DNA from: Acidovorax sp. NO-1
GTDB taxonomy: Bacteria > Pseudomonadota > Gammaproteobacteria > Burkholderiales > Burkholderiaceae_C
Reading direction: 5' to 3'
DNA length: 64,000 nt
Assembly: GCF_000238595.1 (NCBI RefSeq)
Contig: NZ_AGTS01000071.1
Coordinates: forward strand, 1-64,000
Shown: one piece after another, positions 25,678-37,200 of the stretch
How the letters are laid out: the number at the start of each line of letters is the position of its first letter
How positions within the stretch are numbered: position 1 is the stretch's first letter
Position numbers and translations under genes: made by a program
The notes under the pieces: generated by a model
Database searches by the model: none
Told to the model about the DNA's origin: nothing
The model's input: the letters and a program-made list of their open reading frames with translations, nothing else

Positions 25678-26217
25678 ATGTCACCTCTTATTTCCGGTCT
25701 GGTCAGCTCGGTTGCGTCCATGATCTTCAACGCAGCTACCGCGGGCCCGGGCAAGGCGCAGGCCGCGCGCCGCAATGGCGAGGAGACCCCGGGGCCATCC
25801 TCGTTCCTGCATTTGAGTCCCGAGGCAGCGTCGCTGGCCGGCATGGCGGGCAAAGGCGTGGCGGTAGGCACAGGCAACAGCGCACTGCCTTCAAGCATGG
25901 GGGTGGGCAGCATGCACGGGCGTTCAGTGTCCCGCGAGGACTTCCAGACGCTGCTCGAGCGTTTTGGCGCCACTCAGGCGCAAAAAGATCAACTGGTAGC
26001 GGGGTTTGACACCAACAACGATGGCAGGATCGGCCAGGACGAGTTCCTTCAGGGTCTGTCGAAAACCCGGGGCGCGCAGGCCGGCAGCGATTTTGCGCAG
26101 ACCGTGCTCCAGCTCATGGACAACGCCGGAAACGCAGACGGCACCGTGGCACGGCAGGAGTTCGCAGCCTTGACGACCGCATTTGGCTCGGCACAGAGCG
26201 GCCCACGGCAAGCATGA
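25678..26217 (+). CDS. EF-hand domain protein
   Basis: A 179-residue protein with a canonical EF-hand calcium loop at residues 111-122 (D111, N113, D115, R117, E122). A second, atypical loop occupies about 148-162 (DNAGNADG then VARQEF), one residue longer than standard. The N-terminal 80 residues are Ser/Ala/Gly-rich with no clear signal peptide, although the first 20 residues are mildly hydrophobic. Small EF-hand proteins of this kind occur in many betaproteobacteria without assigned roles. It is monocistronic, between two terminators. Confidence 0.82.
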   Translation: MSPLISGLVSSVASMIFNAATAGPGKAQAARRNGEETPGPSSFLHLSPEAASLAGMAGKGVAVGTGNSALPSSMGVGSMHGRSVSREDFQTLLERFGATQAQKDQLVAGFDTNNDGRIGQDEFLQGLSKTRGAQAGSDFAQTVLQLMDNAGNADGTVARQEFAALTTAFGSAQSGPRQA

Positions 26218-26244
26218 TTACCGCGCTGCTACGCCGGCGCCCAC

Positions 26245-26284
26245 AAAGCACAAAAGCGACCGGAATGGTCGCTTTCGTGCTTTT
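26245..26284. terminator. Bidirectional intrinsic terminator
   Basis: AAAGCGACC (26253-26261) pairs with GGTCGCTTT (26267-26275) around a GGAAT loop. Outer arms AAAGCAC and GTGCTTT extend the stem, ending in TTTT on the plus strand and, by symmetry, on the minus strand. It lies between the EF-hand gene and the convergent DUF3309 gene. Confidence 0.85.
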
Positions 26285-26351
26285 GGCATCTTGCCGTCAG
26301 TTGCTGCTGTGAACGGTCAGCTCCTGACTTGCATGAGCCCCGGGTTGCCGG

Positions 26352-26510
26352 TCATATCCGGCCCATGAGCAGCAGAATCACCAGGATCAGCACCACCAGC
26401 CCTATACCGCCACTGGGCCCATAGCCCCAGGAGCGGCTGTGGCCCCAGGTGGGCAGCACGCCGACCAGGATGAGGATCAGGACAATCAGCAGAATCAGGG
26501 AGAGTGACAT
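26352..26510 (-). CDS. DUF3309 small membrane protein
   Basis: A 52-residue peptide with two hydrophobic segments (residues 2-19 and 36-50) joined by a Gly/Trp-rich loop PTWGHSRSWGYGPSGGIG. This layout is diagnostic of the DUF3309 family, often found among stress-induced small membrane proteins. Its function is not known. AAGGAAA lies 6 bp before the ATG at 26510. It is convergent with the EF-hand gene. Confidence 0.85.
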   Translation of the reverse strand: MSLSLILLIVLILILVGVLPTWGHSRSWGYGPSGGIGLVVLILVILLLMGRI

Positions 26511-26865
26511 GGCATTTCCTTGTTGTGGGTTGAGGTGAATGCATTGTTGGGCGGGCCTTTTGCAAAACCCGCAGGCGCCGCGCTTGCAGGATGGTCAGGG
26601 TTTTCCGACACGCGTTGTGGGATGGAAGCAGCCAGTGGGTCCGCAACCTACAAAATGCTATATAAAACATAGCTAATGGCGCATGATGGTAAAGCGCTGA
26701 GGCCGTGTTTGATGGTTTTTACAATCTTGCCGCGCGCTGTCGTTTGGCGGGTCACGGCTGCCAGCGGTCAGGCCGGGGTTGCAAGGGATCCGCAGGGTTG
26801 CATGCCCGGGCACGTTGGCCGGGGCAATACCATCCGTCCACGTCATCTCTCCATTGCACTGCACC
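26511..26865. other. Intergenic stretch between DUF3309 gene and panE
   Basis: These 355 bp contain the promoter of the minus-strand DUF3309 gene, one copy of the dispersed hairpin repeat (26652-26712) and the upstream region of the panE-like gene. I see no further gene. Confidence 0.5.
26652..26712 (+). repeat. Dispersed hairpin repeat, intergenic
   Basis: AAAATGCTATATAAAACATAG leads into a degenerate core (GCGCATGATGGTAAAGCGC) and a T-rich end. It belongs to the same family as the copies at 29411 and 2357, with one diverged hairpin arm. Confidence 0.75.
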
Positions 26866-27819
26866 ATGCCTGAATCCTCGTTGCCTGCCGCCACCAGCTC
26901 CGCCCACCCTCCGCTGCGCATCGCCGTGATGGGCGCCGGGGCGGTGGGCTGCTACTTTGGTGCCTTGCTGGCCCGTGCGGGCCATGCTGTCACCCTCATC
27001 GGTCGGCCCGCACATATGGAGGCGGTGCGCCAGTACGGCCTGCGGTTGCAGACGGCGGCGATGGATGTGCAGGTGCCCCTGGCGGCCAGTACCGAGGCCA
27101 GCGCGGTGCACGGCGCAGACGTGGTGCTGTTCTGCGTGAAGTCATCCGACTCTGAAAACGCCGCGCAGCAGATACGCCCGCACCTGGCCCCCGGCGCGCT
27201 GGTGCTGACCTTGCAGAACGGCGTGGACAACGACGAGCGCGTGCGCGCCGTGCTGGACGCCAGCAACCCCGTGGCGGCCGCGGTGGTGTACGTGGCCACC
27301 GCCATGGGCGGCCCGGGGCATGTGGTGCACCATGGCCGGGGTGAGCTGGTGATTGCGCCTTCGCCGCGCAGCGACGAGGTGGCCCGCCAGCTCACGGCGG
27401 CGGGTATCCCCACCCAGGTGTCCGACAACGTGCGCGGTGCGCTCTGGGCCAAGCTGGTGCTCAACAGCGCCTACAACGCGCTGTCGGCCCTGTCGCAGCA
27501 ACCCTATGGCCCGCTGGTGCAGGTGCCCGGCGTAACGCAGGTAATTGCCGACATCGTGGCCGAATGCCTGGCGGTGGCGGCGGCCGACGGGGTGACGATT
27601 CCAGGCGATGTGCAGGCGGCGGTGCGCGGCATTGCCAGCACCATGCCCGGGCAGTATTCGTCCACCGCACAGGATCTGGCGCGGGGCAAACCCACGGAGA
27701 TCGACCACCTGAACGGCTATGTGGTCCAGCGCGGCGCGGCCCTGGGCGTGCCGACGCCGCTGAACCATGCGCTGCAGGTGCTGGTCAAGCTGGCAGAGAT
27801 GAAGCGCACCGCCGGCTGA
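26866..27819 (+). CDS. panE: 2-dehydropantoate 2-reductase (ketopantoate reductase family)
   Basis: A 317-residue ApbA/PanE-family enzyme, which reduces ketopantoate to pantoate with NADPH in pantothenate and CoA synthesis. The N-terminal Rossmann motif is VMGAGAVGCYFGALLARAG, and the central LTLQNGVDN segment and the C-terminal catalytic region around KLVLNSAYNALSAL fit the family. The start at 26866 (MPESS) is preferred over 26779, which would add 29 unlike residues. Paralogues acting on other 2-oxoacids exist, so the substrate is probable, not certain. Confidence 0.85.
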   Translation: MPESSLPAATSSAHPPLRIAVMGAGAVGCYFGALLARAGHAVTLIGRPAHMEAVRQYGLRLQTAAMDVQVPLAASTEASAVHGADVVLFCVKSSDSENAAQQIRPHLAPGALVLTLQNGVDNDERVRAVLDASNPVAAAVVYVATAMGGPGHVVHHGRGELVIAPSPRSDEVARQLTAAGIPTQVSDNVRGALWAKLVLNSAYNALSALSQQPYGPLVQVPGVTQVIADIVAECLAVAAADGVTIPGDVQAAVRGIASTMPGQYSSTAQDLARGKPTEIDHLNGYVVQRGAALGVPTPLNHALQVLVKLAEMKRTAG

Positions 27820-27962
27820 GGCGGAATTTTGGGACCCTTGCACTTGCCAGCGCCGTGTTCAGCGGTATCGGCCGTTGCCGCGGAGGCTGGAGCAGACGAA
27901 AGCGGTCTGCTGCGGATGTGAGTGGCCGGACGGGCGATTGCGTCTGCCCTGCGCAGCAAGCG

Positions 27963-28934
27963 TCAGGTCGGGCGACCTGTGCCTGGCACCGGCACCCGCA
28001 CCGCCCCGGTGGCGTAGAAGGCGTGCAGATTCTCCAGCACGAGGTCTGCCATGGCGCGGCGGGTTTCGTGTGTGGCGCTGGCGGTGTGCGGGGTCAGCAC
28101 CACGTTGTCCAGCGCCATCAGCGCGGCGGGCACGGTGGGTTCGTTTTCAAACACATCCAGCCCGGCACCGGCAATGCGCCGCTCGGTCAGGGCATCGACC
28201 AGGGCTGCCTCATCCACCACGCTGCCCCGCGCCACGTTGATCAGGTAGCCCTTGGGGCCCAGGGCGTTGAGCACATCGGCGTTCACCAGGTGGCGCGTGC
28301 CGGCGCCCCCGGCCACGGTCAGCACCAGGTAGTCGGCCCACTGCGCCAGCGCCGTCACCGCATCGAAACAGGGCAGCGGGCAGCCCTCGACCGGACGGCG
28401 GTTGTGGTAACCCACCTCCATGCGGAAACCGCTCGCACGCTCGGCCACGGCCTGGCCGATCCGGCCCATGCCCACAATGCCCAGGCGCTTGCCCGATACC
28501 CGGGAGCCCATGCCAAAACGCGCCTGCGGCCATGCGCCCTGGCGCACGAAACGGTCGCTGGCGGCAATGTTGCGCGAGACGTCCAGCATCAGCGCAAACG
28601 CCATGTCGGCCACGCAGTCGTTGAGCACACCGGGCGTGTAGCCCACCTGCACGCCGCGGGCCCTGGCGGTGTCGATATCCAGCGCATCAAATCCCACGCC
28701 AAAGCTGCTGATCACCTGCAGGTTGGGCAGCGCGGCCATGACATCGCCCCGCAGCCCGATGGCGGCTGTTGTCACCACGCCGGTGAACTGCGCGCCGTGC
28801 GCGGCCAGAAAGGCCGCCGCGTCGGGCTGGTCGGCCAGGCACGTGACCTGGTAGTGCGCGGCCAGTTCGGCCTCCAGCGCAGGCAGGGGCGCGCGGCCGA
28901 TTTGAAGGATGCAGGGCTGGGAAGTGGTGGTCAT
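27963..28934 (-). CDS. D-isomer specific 2-hydroxyacid dehydrogenase
   Basis: A 323-residue NAD(P)H-dependent dehydrogenase. The Rossmann motif is GIVGMGRIGQAVAERA, and the catalytic Arg, Glu and His lie in NVARGSVVDE, ENEPTVP and LTPHTASATHETR. It resembles the glyoxylate/hydroxypyruvate reductase branch, so it probably reduces small 2-ketoacids. The start at 28934 (MTTTSQ) is taken; 28958 is an alternative, and the longer open frame to 29069 would run into the upstream XRE gene. It is convergent with panE. Confidence 0.9.
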   Translation of the reverse strand: MTTTSQPCILQIGRAPLPALEAELAAHYQVTCLADQPDAAAFLAAHGAQFTGVVTTAAIGLRGDVMAALPNLQVISSFGVGFDALDIDTARARGVQVGYTPGVLNDCVADMAFALMLDVSRNIAASDRFVRQGAWPQARFGMGSRVSGKRLGIVGMGRIGQAVAERASGFRMEVGYHNRRPVEGCPLPCFDAVTALAQWADYLVLTVAGGAGTRHLVNADVLNALGPKGYLINVARGSVVDEAALVDALTERRIAGAGLDVFENEPTVPAALMALDNVVLTPHTASATHETRRAMADLVLENLHAFYATGAVRVPVPGTGRPT

Positions 28935-29065
28935 GTCAGAAGGGGCAGAGAAGGCCATAAAGAAAGGGCTGGACACGCCAGCATGGCGCCCCTGGTGTGG
29001 GGCGGGAGCGGGTGCGGGTGCGCAGGGCGCGAGACTGCCCGGACGGAGCCTCGCCCGGCCTGCGT

Positions 29066-29377
29066 TCAACCATCGGCCGCGGCCGCATTGGCCACAGGTG
29101 CACGCGGGGCCAGCACGAACTCCGGGTGTTGCCCGGTGAGCAGCAGAAACATGGCAAACACCGGCCCCTGCATGTTGCGCTCGTCGGACGTGCTCTCCAG
29201 CGCCTGCCAGGTGCGCGACTGCACGCCGCCCCGGCTGCCCGTTTGCAGCGGGTAGCCCATCAGCTGGGCCGCCTGCGCCTGGCTGAGGCCCGCAGCGGTG
29301 CGCGCGGCCTTGAGCTGGTCGCCGGTGGGGGTGGGCATGGGCAATGGTGTGGGGAACAAAGGCGTTTCAGGCGTCAT
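29066..29377 (-). CDS. Small XRE-like helix-turn-helix protein
   Basis: A 103-residue protein. Residues about 18-70 contain a helix-turn-helix of Cro/CI type (TGDQLKAARTAAGLSQAQAA followed by QLMGY), and the later RTWQALESTSDERNM segment resembles the Trp-containing part of plasmid-type regulators in this superfamily. It lies upstream of the dehydrogenase on the same strand, with a 131-bp gap. The target is unknown. Confidence 0.72.
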   Translation of the reverse strand: MTPETPLFPTPLPMPTPTGDQLKAARTAAGLSQAQAAQLMGYPLQTGSRGGVQSRTWQALESTSDERNMQGPVFAMFLLLTGQHPEFVLAPRAPVANAAAADG

Positions 29378-29410
29378 GGCGGGCGGGTTTTATCGGGCTG
29401 CAGATTCGCG

Positions 29411-29475
29411 AAAATGCTATTATATTTGTAGCTATTGGCGCTTTATGGGTAAGCGCTGGAGGCTAATTTTGCTCG
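29411..29475 (+). repeat. Dispersed hairpin repeat, best intergenic copy
   Basis: AAAATGCTATTATATTTGTAG, the stem GCGCTT (29439-29444) with AAGCGC (29451-29456) around a seven-base loop, and a tail GGAGGCTAATTTTGCT. I used this copy as the reference for the others. It lies between the XRE and EthD genes. Confidence 0.85.
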
Positions 29476-29509
29476 AAATTCTACTGCCGCCATTACATTG
29501 CACGGGTTT

Positions 29510-29842
29510 CTATGCCGCCGTGGTCAAGCTGTGTTCGTTCAGCTGCGCGATGTACGACTCGGGCGCAATGTTGGTGTAGTTGGGCACGTCGGCCATCAGC
29601 ACCGCCGCTGTCTGTTTGGCAGCGGTCTGCGCCTGCGTCAGGTTGCCAAAAAACGCATTGGTCAGCGCCACCACCTGGCCGGGGCGGGGCTCACCGGGGT
29701 AGAGCACGCGGTCGCTCTCCAGTCGTAGCAGGCCCAGCGGCTGGAGCGCCGCGCGGGCAATGCGCATGTGTTCGCCGTGGTAGTAGTCGTGGTTGAAGGT
29801 GGCGCCCTCGCGCCAGCGGTACAGGGCGGTGACTTTGATCAT
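29510..29842 (-). CDS. EthD-family protein
   Basis: A 110-residue dimeric ferredoxin-like-fold protein of the EthD family. The N-terminus MIKVTALYRWREGATFNHDYYHGEH contains the conserved YHGEHM motif, and the remainder shows the pattern of an alpha/beta barrel. EthD proteins accompany degradation pathways, but their chemistry is mostly unknown. The start at 29842 gives normal size. The ABC exporter gene lies upstream, 115 bp away on the same strand. Confidence 0.85.
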   Translation of the reverse strand: MIKVTALYRWREGATFNHDYYHGEHMRIARAALQPLGLLRLESDRVLYPGEPRPGQVVALTNAFFGNLTQAQTAAKQTAAVLMADVPNYTNIAPESYIAQLNEHSLTTAA

Positions 29843-29957
29843 CGAGGCCTTTCCATCCGGTAGTTGAAAACCGCCACCGTAGGGATAACTCACCAGCTGC
29901 ACAGCCGCTTGCGCGACAGTGAGTCGCCCACGCGGCTCAAGTCCCCTTCCTGCGACG

Positions 29958-31802
<1,845 letters not shown>

Positions 31803-31909
31803 GTGGCAGGGCTCCTCAGCGCTGCGATGGTAGAGGAGGCCTGCGGACGCGGTGTGTCAGCAGTCGCTTGTCCGCAACTGCAGCAGGGCCGGCACGGCCC
31901 CCCGCGGGC

Positions 31910-32377
31910 CTACATCAGCAACGTGACCACCACAATCACCACGCCCAGTGCCAGATTGATACCCACCAGCGTGCGGATGCTGCCCAGTGCCTTGCCACCG
32001 GCGGCCCAGTCCGAAGCCGCCACTGCACGCTGCAGCCGGCGGAACAGCGCAAAACGGATGTGGCCAAAAAGCGCCATCATCACAATGCCCAGCGCGGCCA
32101 TGATGATCCAGTCCAGCGGCATTGCAAAGCTGCCGCCAGACTGCACTGTCTGCTTGGCCACGCGGCCGATCATCCACAGGCCGCTGCCCAGCACCACCAC
32201 CACGGCCACGCTCACGGCAGTGAAGAAGCGGCCCAGCACATCGTGCATGAGCCGCACGCGCTGTGGCGGCTCCAGCGACTGCGCTGCGGGCCGCAGGAAG
32301 AAATGGGCAAAAACCATGCCGCCAATCCATACGATGATGGAAAGGACATGGACGAGCTGAAGGGCGTTGTAGAGCAT
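31910..32377 (-). CDS. CopD-like conserved membrane protein
   Basis: A 155-residue protein with four transmembrane segments. The N-terminus LYNALQLVHVLSIIVWIGGM followed by VFAHFFLRPAA matches the CopD domain family, including His residues in helix 1 and helix 2. The start at 32377 (MLYNA) is used because the upstream extension to 32464 lacks family similarity. CopD-type proteins are linked to copper uptake, but many members outside cop operons have no assigned role. It lies 107 bp upstream of the ABC exporter on the same strand. Confidence 0.82.
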   Translation of the reverse strand: MLYNALQLVHVLSIIVWIGGMVFAHFFLRPAAQSLEPPQRVRLMHDVLGRFFTAVSVAVVVVLGSGLWMIGRVAKQTVQSGGSFAMPLDWIIMAALGIVMMALFGHIRFALFRRLQRAVAASDWAAGGKALGSIRTLVGINLALGVVIVVVTLLM

Positions 32378-32484
32378 GGCGGTGGGGCAGGTGTGGAAGC
32401 CCCGGATTGTCCATGAGGCGCAATCCCCGTGCTGCCTCTGTATCACTCGGCCCACTGGGGGCATTGCGACTTCGTTACCGCTTC

Positions 32485-33864
32485 TCAGTCCGGCGGCGGC
32501 GCCACGCGCACCTGGTTGCCGCCGCTTTTCTTGGAAAGGTACATCGCCTCGTCGGCATGCCCCAGCAGGTGGTGCTCTTCACCACCATGGTCGGGATAGA
32601 TGGCCACGCCAATGCTGGGCCGGATGCTGAGACGGATGCCCTCCAGGTCAAACGGTTGACCAAAGGCCGCCAGGATCTTCTCGGCCGCAGCGGCGGCGTG
32701 CTCGCGGGCATGGCCGCTTTCCAGCAGCACCACAAACTCGTCGCCCCCCAGCCGTGCCACCGTGTCGGAGCCGCGCACACATTCCAGCAGCCGCTGGGCC
32801 ACACGCTGCAGGAGCAGGTCTCCCATGGCATGGCCCAGGGTGTCGTTCACCTGCTTGAAATCGTCCAGGTCCAGGAAGAGCAGCGACAGCAGGCTCTTGT
32901 CGCGCCGGGCGCGGGCCAGTGCGGTCTTGAGGCGGTCCAGAAACAGCTGGCGGTTGGGCAGGTGCGTGAGCTGGTCGTACTGCGCCATGTGCTCCAGGCG
33001 TTCCAGCATCTGCTTGCGCTCAATCGCGGCCGCGACCTGGGTGGATACGAACTGCAGCAGCTCCTTGTCTTTCTCGGTGTAGCGCGCCTGCTCGGTAAAG
33101 CTTTGCAGAACCAGGGCACCGATAGGGCCCTTTTGCGTGTGCAGCGGAACGCCCAGCCAGTACAGGGGCGCGTGGTCGAGGGGCAACTGGCCGCGCAGCG
33201 CATCACGCACTTCACGCGCGTGGGGTGTCAGAAACAGCGTGTTGGCGCTGCGGATCACCTCGGCGCACAACGCGTCCTGCACGCTGCGCAGCGGGGCAGG
33301 GTTCTGGCCGTGATCGCTCACGTGGTACGGGAAACTGAGCGCTCCACTGCCCGCATCGTAGAGAGCCACCGCAAAATTGCTTGCCGGCAACAGCCGTCCA
33401 ATGATTTGGTGGATGTGCTCGAACAGGGCCTGCAGGTTCTGCGTGGTGTGGGCGGCTTCAGAGATCGCGTAGATCACCTCGTGCATGGACTCGGTGAACT
33501 TGCGTTCGGTGAAGTCGTGTGCCACTGCCACACGCACCTGGTGCTCGGGCAGCCACCGCGCCGTCCAGCGGATGTGGGCAATCGATCCGTCCTTGCGAAC
33601 GTAGCGGTTTTCAAACTGCAGCTGAATCTGGCCCTCGGTCACGCTCTTGGCCTGGCGCTGCGTGGCCGCAAGATCGTGCGGGTGCACCATGTCCAGCATG
33701 CGCTTGCCGATGACCTCCTCCGGGGCGTAACCAAAGATGCGTTCAAAAGCCGGACTGACGTACACGATGGAACTGTCGGGCCGAACCACGCACACAGCGT
33801 CGAGCAGGATGTCTACGAGGTTCTGGGGAAGAATGCTTTGCATGGGGGCGCGCACAACGTGCAT
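32485..33864 (-). CDS. Diguanylate cyclase, PAS-GAF-GGDEF
   Basis: A 459-residue cytosolic protein: PAS domain with PAC (about residues 12-125), GAF domain (about 140-285) and GGDEF domain (about 295-455). The active-site motif is intact GGDEF at about 373. The product-inhibition site RGSD precedes it by five residues, so the enzyme should make cyclic di-GMP and be feedback-inhibited. A start at 33843 (MQSIL) is also possible; neither has a clear ribosome site. It is divergent from the large GGDEF-EAL gene. Confidence 0.9.
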   Translation of the reverse strand: MHVVRAPMQSILPQNLVDILLDAVCVVRPDSSIVYVSPAFERIFGYAPEEVIGKRMLDMVHPHDLAATQRQAKSVTEGQIQLQFENRYVRKDGSIAHIRWTARWLPEHQVRVAVAHDFTERKFTESMHEVIYAISEAAHTTQNLQALFEHIHQIIGRLLPASNFAVALYDAGSGALSFPYHVSDHGQNPAPLRSVQDALCAEVIRSANTLFLTPHAREVRDALRGQLPLDHAPLYWLGVPLHTQKGPIGALVLQSFTEQARYTEKDKELLQFVSTQVAAAIERKQMLERLEHMAQYDQLTHLPNRQLFLDRLKTALARARRDKSLLSLLFLDLDDFKQVNDTLGHAMGDLLLQRVAQRLLECVRGSDTVARLGGDEFVVLLESGHAREHAAAAAEKILAAFGQPFDLEGIRLSIRPSIGVAIYPDHGGEEHHLLGHADEAMYLSKKSGGNQVRVAPPPD

Positions 33865-34278
33865 GAAGCGGCCATTGTGCCGTGTGCCCCCCTGTCTGTG
33901 CGGCCCGGGCGCAGCTCGCAGGCCAAGGGGTTTCTGTCCTCAGAGATTGGCGCTTCTGAATTGATAGCATGTCGCGCTTGCTGGAAAAGCGCTGCAAGCG
34001 GTTTTTATGGGAACTCAGGTGGCGCACTGCACAGGCAGGGCTTTGCAGGGGCACTGCCCTCGCAAGGTCGACTGTGTGGCGCTGAAAGCACTTTCCACCA
34101 AATAACTCATTGGTAACCGGTTGTTGTACCGGCGCTGGTTTCAAAGCATGTTGGAATGCCGCTATCCTGCGCGTTCGCGCTGCGACGGATCACGTGTCGG
34201 CCGCCGCCGCCCATTGCTCCTGCATTTCTGCCAAGGCCCGTTCTGATACCGCATGTCTTTGCCAACCCGCCAAACGCC
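33865..34278. promoter_or_regulatory. Divergent intergenic region between two c-di-GMP genes
   Basis: About 414 bp without a supportable gene. It contains a diverged copy of the hairpin repeat at 33959-34006 and must hold the promoters of both the PAS-GAF-GGDEF gene and the GGDEF-EAL gene. No clear operator was seen. Confidence 0.45.
33959..34006. repeat. Dispersed hairpin repeat, diverged copy
   Basis: AATTGATAGCATGTCGCGCTTG, then AAAAGCGCTGCAAGCGGTTTTT. The hairpin arms (GCGCTT, AAGCGC) and the flanking GATAGCAT and T tract are kept, and the loop differs from other copies. Confidence 0.65.
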
Positions 34279-37200
34279 ATGGCCCCACTGACGCACAACG
34301 GTCGATACCGGCACTGGCTTGTCGGGCTGGGGGTCGCTGCGCTCGGGGTTTCGGTGAGTTCCTGGCTGGCGTGGGAGCAGTACCAGTCCGTGGCCGGCGT
34401 CGAGCGCACGCGCTTCATCCAGGAGGCGCGTGCCTTTTCCGATGCGTTGAGCCAGCGCATCGAGGGCAACACCGAAGTTGTCTACGGGTTGCGAGGCCTT
34501 TTTACCGTCAATCCGAACCTCACACGTGCCGAGTTCGACCGTGTGGCCAGCAACCTGGACGTGGGTACACGGTTTCCGGGGGTGCGCAACCTGTCATTCA
34601 CGCGGTGGGTGCCGGGCGCAGAGCGGGCCGCATATGAGGCGCGGGTGCGGGCCGATACCTCGTTGTCGCCACAAGGGTTCCCGGATTTTTCCATCCGCCC
34701 GCCCGGCGAACGTACCGAGTATTTCGTTGCCGAGTACCTGTGGCCCATGGTGGGCAATGAAAGCGTGCTCGGCCTGGATATCAGCGCCCAGCCCACCAAT
34801 CTGGCAGCCATGCAGTACAGCCGGGACAGCGGGCGCACTGTCGCTTCGGCACCGTTCGATCTGATCCAGGAGGAAACGCACAGAGCAGGTTTTGTGATCC
34901 GCGTGCCGGTGTTCGACCCAACGGCAGGCACCCCGGAGCCGCGCTTTCTGGGGGCGGTGGCGAGCACCATCCGTGTGTACGACCTCGTGCAGGTGCTGAG
35001 CGGGCAGGGGTTGCTGCGCGGGATTGCCGTGTCCATTGCCGACCATGGGTCCGTGCGGGCCGGGGCCACTGATACCACCGTGCGGCCGCTGCTGGCGCAG
35101 TCCGCACAGCCGCTGCCGGGCGCCGAACCGTATGTGCGGGACGTCAAGGTCCACGACCGGCTCTGGCGCCTGACGTTTCACCCTGCCCAGTCCTTCCTTT
35201 CGGCCACAGAGGCCCGCCTGCCCGCGCTCATCGGCCTGGCCGGTGCGCTGGTGTCGATCCTGCTGGGCACTACGGCGGCGCTGCTGGTTCGCCAGCGCAC
35301 GCTGGCGCTGGCGCGTGCGCATGCCTCGGACGAAGCGCGCCAGCAAAGCGAGGAACGTTTTCACGCCCTGTTCCACCAGGCCAGCGTGGGCGTGGCGTTG
35401 CTGGACACCGCAACCGGACGCTTTCTGCGCGTCAACCAGTGCTTTGCAGACATTCTTGGTTACACCCCCGACGAGATGCTGGCATTGAGCAGTCATTCGA
35501 TCACGCATCCCGCTGACGAAGCCACCGACGCCCGCCAGCTGGCCTTGCTGAGAAAAGGCGAGACACCCCAGTACCGGGTGGAGCAACGCCTGATTCACCG
35601 GCAAGGGCATGAGGTCTGGGCGGATCTGACCGTATCTCCCATGTGGATGCCAGGGGCGGCACCCGACCACCACATCGCGGTGGTGCAGGACATCACTTCC
35701 CGCAAGCGCATGGAAGACCATCTGCGCACCAACGAACTGCGGCTGCGCGCGATTCTTGAGCGCCTGCCCATGGGGGTGTGCCTGGTGCAGGACGACGGGA
35801 ACATCAGTTTTCGCAACCGGCGTTATGTGGAGATCTGCGGCTACACCGAGGCTGCCGTGCCCGATGTGGAGATCTGGTGGCAGCGCGCCTTCCCCAACGT
35901 GGGCGAGCGCGAAACCATGCGTGCGCTGTGGGAGGCCGCAACCCACAAAGCGGCGGCGTCTGACGGGGTGGTGCCTGCGGCGGAATACGCCATCTGGTGC
36001 GCAGACGGCATCAAGCGGCCTGTGGAGATTTCGGCCGTGCAGCAGGTGGGCGGCTACCTCCTTACCTTGCAGGATCTGAGCGAGCGCAAGGCGGCCGAGG
36101 AGGAAATCAAGCACCTTGCCTACTACGACCCCCTCACCAGCCTGCCCAACCGCAGGCTGTTGATGGACCGGCTGCAGCAGGCGCTGGCCACCAGTGCCCG
36201 TCACCACCGCAGTGGTGCCGTGCTGTTGCTCGATCTCGACAATTTCAAGACCTTGAACGAAACCCGCGGCCACGACAGTGGCGACACCCTGCTGCAGCAG
36301 GTGGCGCACCGGCTGCGCAGCTGCGTTCACGAGGACGACACCGTGGCGCGCCAGGGGGGGGACGAGTTCGTGGTGGTGCTCGAAGACCTGGGCGACAACC
36401 CGGAAGAAGCAGCCGCCCGTGCGGAAGAGGTGGGCCAGCGCATTCTGGCCGCCCTGCGAGAGCCCTACATCATCAACGGTGCCGCGCACCACAGCTCGCT
36501 GAGCATGGGCGTCACCATCTTCAGCGACATGCGCGAGACTGTGGACGAACTGCTTAAACGCGCTGACCTCGCCCTGTACCAGGCCAAGGATGCAGGCCGT
36601 GACACCCTGAGGTTCTACGACCCCAGGATGCAGGCTGCCGTGAGCGCCCGCGCCGCGCTGGAGCTGGACATGCGCATCGGGCTGGCGCAGGGCCAGTTCG
36701 AGTTGTATTACCAGCCGCAGATCGACCGCGGCCGGATCACGGGTGCCGAGGCGCTGCTGCGGTGGCGCCATCCGCGTGACGGGTTTGTTTCCCCGGCGCA
36801 CTTCATTCCGCTGGCCGAAGAGACCGGGCTGATCTTGCCGCTGGGGGAGTGGGTGCTGCAGGCTGCCTGCGCACGGCTGGCGCAGTGGGCCGCGCAGCCT
36901 GACCTGGCAGGGCTGGGCCTGGCGGTGAACGTGAGCCCGCGCCAGTTCCATCAGAGCGGCTTTGTAGCCCAGGTGCTGGCCGCACTGGCCAGCTCGGGCG
37001 CGCAGGGCCAGAAGCTCAAGCTGGAGATGACCGAAAGCCTGCTGCTGCAGGACGTGGAAGACACCATCGACAAGATGGGCCAGCTGAAGGGCTACGGCGT
37101 GGGCTTTTCGCTTGACGACTTTGGCACGGGCTACTCGTCGCTGAGCTACCTCAAGCGCCTGCCGCTGGACCAGCTCAAGATCGACCAGAGCTTTGTGCGC

